Below are positions 59,417-64,000 of a stretch of 64,000 nucleotides of DNA, in pieces; the stretch's first letter is position 1; every line of letters starts with the position of its first letter. Origin of the DNA: Flavobacteriales bacterium UBA7666 (lineage in GTDB: Bacteria > Bacteroidota > Bacteroidia > Flavobacteriales_D > Crocinitomicaceae); assembly GCA_002483265.1 (NCBI GenBank), contig DLHO01000018.1, forward strand, positions 62,239-126,238, read 5' to 3'. The notes under the pieces were generated by a model. The model searched no databases, was not told the DNA's origin, and was given only the letters and a program-made list of their open reading frames with translations. The position numbers were made by a program, and so were the translations under genes.

Positions 59417-62400
59417 TTATGGTCTTCCCACAGGTCTCGTAGGAGTTGTTGTTGGGGTAGTTGGTCTGGTTGTTGGCGTTGTGCCTGTCCCAGGTCTGGT
59501 TGTTGGTTTTGGAACAGTCTTTCCATTTTCGTCATCTGTTGACCCACCTTGTTCACCAGTTGGACCTCCTGAACCGTTTCCGGGATTTGATTCATCCGTA
59601 CCATCCGTATTGTTTCCATGTCCATTATTCCCATTCCCGGTACCAATGGTTCCGGTAGGTTGGGCAGCATTGATTAAACATGACTTCGTATCTGAACCTG
59701 AAGCATTAGTAGCTGTTACTACTAATGGAATCGAAACGGTTGATAAAGTTACATTGACTTCGAAAGAGAAAGTCAACACATTGCTTGCAATACTGGAAGT
59801 AAAGGCCACATTCTCTCCGTTATACAAAATACTCACCTGACTTGCACTGGAAACGTTCTGAACCATTCCTGTCATTGTTACAGTTCCAACTTGGAATGTT
59901 GCAGGGCAACGACTCGGGTTCTTTAAATTGATAACCGGCGCAGGAATTACTTCCGGTGCATTGTAAATCACGATTTTTGAATCTGTTGCTGTTCCTCCAG
60001 GTGTAACTGCAGTAGCCACAATCACATTTTGTCCAATCACATACGAAGCGTTGAATCGAATTCCACCGGAAGATTTGTAGTCAAAGTTTGTTGCAACTCC
60101 ATTCAATGTCACTGAAACCTGAGATGCAGAAGTAACACCAGTCGTCGTTATTTGAACGGTTTGAGCAGATTGATCTGTTTCCAACGGAGACATGAACGGA
60201 CTCGTAATCTGAATCGTTGGAGCCGGAACTGTCACCACCTCATTTCTCAATACATTGATCGTTTTGCTGTTCTCACCACATTTGTTCTTAGCAAGAATTA
60301 CAAAAGCATTGGCACCAAGTACTAAATTCCTGTCCAAACTAAGTACTCCTGTCTGCTGATTGTAAACAAATCCGATCACTTGTCCGTTTTGTGTAACGGT
60401 AATCTCTGATTGGTTTTCCACGTTTGAGACAGTTGCAGATAAGTTAAATCCATCAGAAGTAACTACTGAACCATTCGGTGTGGAGCTTCCTGTAATTAAA
60501 ACAACCGGAGGTTTACAAACAATACGGGTTATTTTCCATGTCAATTGTTTGGATCCACATTCATTTCTCGCAAAGATTGCAATGGTATGTTCTCCTGCTG
60601 TTAATGCAATCGTTGCAACCACTGTATGCGAACCTGCATCGTAATTGAATGGAACATCAACTCCATCAATCATCACTTTGATCTGAGAGGCTTGAGTAAT
60701 ATTATTTGCAGTCGCAGTTACCGAAATAGATTCACTTTCAGTGATCATTTCTTCCACGGTTGGCTTCACTCGAAGAATCTCAGGAGCAGTACAAGGAATC
60801 GTTTTTGGTTTCATAACAACTACCGTTGTACTTGTTGTTGCACCACACGCATTACTTGATTTTATTTCAATTGAATTCGCTCCTTCAATTAATGTGAGTG
60901 TTTTCTCAAATAATAAAGTGCCTGTATTCAGTGTTCCGATAGGCTGTAGACTTCCATTCAAGTAAACCTCAATCTGATTGACAGAAGTGATATTTGTTAC
61001 AGTTGCCTTTAGTACAAACTGAGCGTTCTCTACACTGGTATTCTGTGTCGCAGGATTGCTAAATGTAATCACAGGCTTATTACAAGGAACTTCAATTTTC
61101 TTGTAAATAATTGAAGTAGATGCACTGTGGCTTCCTCCTGCATTGGTTCCTGTAATTTCAAAAATGTTATTCCCGTCATTGAGTGTATGATTCAACGTTA
61201 CCTCCAACGTTGCCGGATTAAATGTCCAGAAGATAGGGCTCACCATCGCACCATCTGCTTTCACTACAATTTGAGATGCAGTTGTCACATTCGTTACATG
61301 CCCTCTCACAACATAAGCTGCTGAAGAAACAGTTTGACTAGGAATTGCAGGATTAATAAAGCTTACGAACGGTGGATTGATCACCTCATCACGCTTAAAG
61401 ATAATTTGAGTTGCATCAGAAGCAGTTCCCGCACTATTTGTTGCAGTAATGATCACATTATTTGCGCCTAAATTCAAGGTCGTATTCATCGTCAGCACTT
61501 TTGTTGCTGTTGAATACGTGAATGCTGAATAAGGTGCACCATTAACCGACACTTGAATTTGCTGTTGATTATCCACATTCAAAACGGTTGCTGCAACATT
61601 GCTGTTCGCTACATTTACTGTTTGAGGATTAGCAGCCGGATATGTAATTGTTACAACCGGAGGCAATGTAGGATTAGGTGCTCTGTAATTGATCACCGTA
61701 GTTTCCACATCTGAACCTGCGGCATTTGTTGCTGTAATCTCGATTACATTTGCTCCGTTCACCAAACCTGTAGTGAATTCCATTAATTCACTGGATGCCA
61801 TATAGGTGAAGTTTGTTGTAGCTTGACCATTGATCTTCAATGCGATCTGGTTTGCTGCAGTTACAAAGCGAACACGTGCTTTAACAAGGTAAGATGCATT
61901 CAATGAAACCGCAGGATTCAAACTTGGATCGATATATGAAACGATCGGAGGTTGAACTGAAACCGGTTTTCTGTAAATGATCGTTTGTGTTTCACTTGCT
62001 GTTCCAGCTGTATTTGTTCCTGTTACTGTAATGATATTCGCACCTTCAATCAATGTTACCGGGAAAGATGCTGCGTTGTTCACGTAGGTGAAGCTGGTCA
62101 CATTCGTTCCGTTAACATTTACGTTTACCCCGCTTTGGTTACTAACGTGAAGTACGGATGCTACCACATTATGCGTTCCTGTAGAAGTTGTATAAGGGTC
62201 GATATTCGGATTCGTGAACTGAACAACCGGCGGTTGAACTGTTTCTACTCGTCTGTAAATGATCGTAGTTTGTTTGGAATCTGTTCCGTCTGCATTAGTT
62301 CCTGTAACCGTAACCACATTCGCTCCGGCAACCAAAGTCAATGGTTCAGTAACTCCGTTTGAAGCAGCATTGTAAATGAAGTTCGGTAAGTTTACACCAT

Positions 62401-64000
62401 TCAAGGTTACTTTAACCTGACTTTTCTGAGTCACATTCAATACTGTTGCATTCAAGTTGAAGACAGCGCTTGAAGTCTCATAAGGGTTTGTTCCAGGATT
62501 GGTGATCGTAACGATCGGAGGTTTCGGAGCAATACGGTTGTAAATGATGATCGTAGTTGCCGAAGCAGAACCTGCCGCATTTGTTCCGATAACTTCAAAT
62601 ACATTCTGCCCCGCATTCAAAATCACATTACTAGTGAATTTATCCGTTTGAGCATTGTAAGCGAAGTTGTTATTGATTGTTCCGTTTTGCTTGAAGCTTA
62701 CATGTTGTGCATCTGCCACATTCAATACATCCGCAGTCAAAGCAAAGGTGTTTTGATTTACTGTATACGGATTGATATTCGGATTTACAAAGTAAACAAC
62801 CGGCGGCTGAATCGTTTGTTGCGGCTGATAAATGATTGTTGCCGTTTCCGTATCAGATCCGTATTGATTTGTTCCTGTCGTACTAACAACATTTGAACCT
62901 GTAATCAAATTCAAAGTTGCAGCAATTCCCCTGGTAGAGGTATTGTATGTAAATGCAACCGGATTTCCGTTCAAAGTCATCGTGATTTTATCCTTGCCAG
63001 TAACATTCAATACCGTTCCTGTCAAGTTGAAAACAGGATTCTGAACTGTTGTAGGATTTGAACTTGGGTTGGAATAAGTAACTACAGGAGGAGTTGGTGT
63101 TTCTCTTATGTAGTTGATTACTGTCTGATCCATATCTGAACCAAAGTCATTTGTTCCGGTTAATTCAAAGGTATTCTGTCCCGCAACCAGTGTTACGATA
63201 CTCTGAAATTCCTGAGTAGACGGATTGAAGGTAAAGTTGGTGATGTAATTTCCGTTTTGTCTGAAAACCACATTCGAACTTGAATTGACGTTCTGAATTC
63301 GTCCTTTGATCACATAGTTGCCTGAATTGACTGTTGTTCCACTAACACTTGGGTTCGTGAAATCTACTACAGGAGGTGTTCTTACCGGCTGTGTCCAGGT
63401 TGGATTTGTAACAACCGGTGTACGAGTGGTATCCTGGTAAGTTGTATGATCATAATGACTTCTGATATGGAATTTCAGGTAGAAACTGGTATAGTGATAC
63501 CAATCATTCTTATATTTTCCGCTTGCCTGAATATGACCATCAAAATTGTCGGCCATTGTAAACGTCGTTTTGTGTTCGATTCCTAAAGAAACACCTTTTG
63601 CAACCTGATATCCAATACCTATACCAACACTTGGCATAAATTTCCCCATACTTGCAGGTGAATTCAAATCTGTTTCGAACTTCTTATCCGTCATGGAATG
63701 AATTTCACTTTGAGTATAAGAACCTGAAGCTAATTTGGTAGAATCGTACAGGTAAGTGAATCCGTCAGATCCGTATAAATCACCTTTTGTGCGGTACCAT
63801 GTGTAACCAATACCTCCGAAGATGTAAGGATCCCATCCTGTGCGTTCTCTCAGTTTATTGAAGTGGATTGCCAATTCCAAACTCAGTTCGTGCAGTCTGG
63901 TACCAAAATTCAAAACTACGGGCTGTCCGGCAGCGTTGTAATCGTTGTAAATTGGATTGGAAGAAATGCCCGTCGAATCGGAACCTCTATTGTATCCTTT
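59417..64000 (-). CDS. Giant repeat protein with barrel-like N-terminal part (5' end outside window)
   Basis: The frame is open to the window edge; a TTG at 63913 is not needed as a start. At least 1527 residues. The visible N-terminal ~180 residues look like an outer-membrane beta-barrel or OmpA-barrel type domain (PYIFGGIGYTWYRTKGDLYG, MPSVGIGIGYQVAKGVSLGI, HYTSFYLKFHIRSHY). Thirteen ~85-93 residue repeats follow, each starting PPVV-like and containing a TVLNV strand, a LNG turn and GTN.GSDS. A Gly/Asn-rich and then a Thr/Pro-rich tail ends in PTRPVGRP. No T9SS sorting domain ends the chain. Presumably surface-exposed. Confidence 0.85.
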   Translation of the reverse strand, partial: KGYNRGSDSTGISSNPIYNDYNAAGQPVVLNFGTRLHELSLELAIHFNKLRERTGWDPYIFGGIGYTWYRTKGDLYGSDGFTYLYDSTKLASGSYTQSEIHSMTDKKFETDLNSPASMGKFMPSVGIGIGYQVAKGVSLGIEHKTTFTMADNFDGHIQASGKYKNDWYHYTSFYLKFHIRSHYDHTTYQDTTRTPVVTNPTWTQPVRTPPVVDFTNPSVSGTTVNSGNYVIKGRIQNVNSSSNVVFRQNGNYITNFTFNPSTQEFQSIVTLVAGQNTFELTGTNDFGSDMDQTVINYIRETPTPPVVTYSNPSSNPTTVQNPVFNLTGTVLNVTGKDKITMTLNGNPVAFTYNTSTRGIAATLNLITGSNVVSTTGTNQYGSDTETATIIYQPQQTIQPPVVYFVNPNINPYTVNQNTFALTADVLNVADAQHVSFKQNGTINNNFAYNAQTDKFTSNVILNAGQNVFEVIGTNAAGSASATTIIIYNRIAPKPPIVTITNPGTNPYETSSAVFNLNATVLNVTQKSQVKVTLNGVNLPNFIYNAASNGVTEPLTLVAGANVVTVTGTNADGTDSKQTTIIYRRVETVQPPVVQFTNPNIDPYTTSTGTHNVVASVLHVSNQSGVNVNVNGTNVTSFTYVNNAASFPVTLIEGANIITVTGTNTAGTASETQTIIYRKPVSVQPPIVSYIDPSLNPAVSLNASYLVKARVRFVTAANQIALKINGQATTNFTYMASSELMEFTTGLVNGANVIEITATNAAGSDVETTVINYRAPNPTLPPVVTITYPAANPQTVNVANSNVAATVLNVDNQQQIQVSVNGAPYSAFTYSTATKVLTMNTTLNLGANNVIITATNSAGTASDATQIIFKRDEVINPPFVSFINPAIPSQTVSSAAYVVRGHVTNVTTASQIVVKADGAMVSPIFWTFNPATLEVTLNHTLNDGNNIFEITGTNAGGSHSASTSIIYKKIEVPCNKPVITFSNPATQNTSVENAQFVLKATVTNITSVNQIEVYLNGSLQPIGTLNTGTLLFEKTLTLIEGANSIEIKSSNACGATTSTTVVVMKPKTIPCTAPEILRVKPTVEEMITESESISVTATANNITQASQIKVMIDGVDVPFNYDAGSHTVVATIALTAGEHTIAIFARNECGSKQLTWKITRIVCKPPVVLITGSSTPNGSVVTSDGFNLSATVSNVENQSEITVTQNGQVIGFVYNQQTGVLSLDRNLVLGANAFVILAKNKCGENSKTINVLRNEVVTVPAPTIQITSPFMSPLETDQSAQTVQITTTGVTSASQVSVTLNGVATNFDYKSSGGIRFNASYVIGQNVIVATAVTPGGTATDSKIVIYNAPEVIPAPVINLKNPSRCPATFQVGTVTMTGMVQNVSSASQVSILYNGENVAFTSSIASNVLTFSFEVNVTLSTVSIPLVVTATNASGSDTKSCLINAAQPTGTIGTGNGNNGHGNNTDGTDESNPGNGSGGPTGEQGGSTDDENGKTVPKPTTRPGTGTTPTTRPTTPTTTPTRPVGRP

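Noticed and set aside
59422..59840. Antisense Pro-rich frames opposite the Thr/Pro tail of the repeat protein
   Set aside because: Composition mirrors the low-complexity tail on the coding strand; the coding strand has a long continuous domain protein and a terminator.
59417..63913. TTG at 63913 as the start of the repeat protein
   Set aside because: The frame stays open to the window edge (about 29 more codons with normal composition), so the true start is outside the window.
1..64000. CRISPR arrays, insertion sequences, rRNA and tRNA genes
   Set aside because: No regular repeat-spacer array, transposase frame or RNA gene signature was found on either strand by reading.

Overview
The window reads as chromosomal DNA of a gliding-type Bacteroidota, most likely Flavobacteriales (Fluviicola/Crocinitomicaceae-like). 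Evidence: giant adhesin-like proteins with type IX secretion (T9SS) type B and type A sorting domains, a DUF4270 lipoprotein between a short glycogen synthase and glmS, a flavobacterial carotenoid set (CruF-like, CrtZ, fused CrtYcd), and several TAnnTTTG -7 promoter boxes. The organism assignment is inference; no rRNA or tRNA gene was seen.

Layout. 1-3411: end of a membrane protein, a DUF1801/YdeI protein, then a LiaF-like / LytS-type kinase / LytTR regulator operon with a paired LytTR-site candidate upstream. 3749-13621: two giant, largely duplicated T9SS type B proteins flanking a small secreted protein, closed by a strong terminator. 13881-24671: a 12-gene, same-strand cassette of proteins of no recognised system (below). 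24668-27704 (minus): rfaE2, a flippase-like membrane protein, panD, panC. 27820-32763: short GT5 glycogen synthase, DUF4270 lipoprotein, glmS, a lipoprotein. 32868-35118 (minus): three tandem paralogues with a Cys-rich N-terminal domain, a hydrophobic segment and an exported domain. 35240-42661: small membrane protein, S9 peptidase, MMPL/RND exporter, rfbA, polyprenyl synthase, lipoprotein. 42686-46697 (minus): TPR-SpoIIE phosphatase heading three carotenoid genes. 46873-48833 (minus): cytochrome b-like protein, cytochrome c, HflX. 48937-53278: two amidohydrolase-family proteins with degenerate modules. 53404-55851: lipoprotein, an unknown conserved protein, and sodA. 56128-64000 (minus): a choice-of-anchor L T9SS protein, NifU-like and Mrp Fe-S factors, and a very large repeat protein whose N-terminus lies outside the window.

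The main candidate for an undescribed system is 13881-24671. It starts behind an AT-rich promoter with four copies of TAATCAAAAT. It encodes a protein that looks like a chain of four to five L7/L12-CTD-like modules, a TPR protein, and at least five paralogues sharing a split signature: an N-terminal helix of the form GIAEAQ..LD..SI, a middle strand GF.PTFY.F, and a C-terminal (S/A).+.V.VP.P. One paralogue carries an OmpA-like insertion and another carries PASTA-like domains. A PASTA protein, a highly charged coiled-coil protein, an EVE/PUA-like protein with a membrane segment, and a two-TM coiled-coil protein complete it. None of the family members has a signal peptide. The set looks like a multi-subunit intracellular assembly able to contact peptidoglycan, but no sheath, baseplate, portal or other tail/injection-system gene is recognisable, so its function is unknown.
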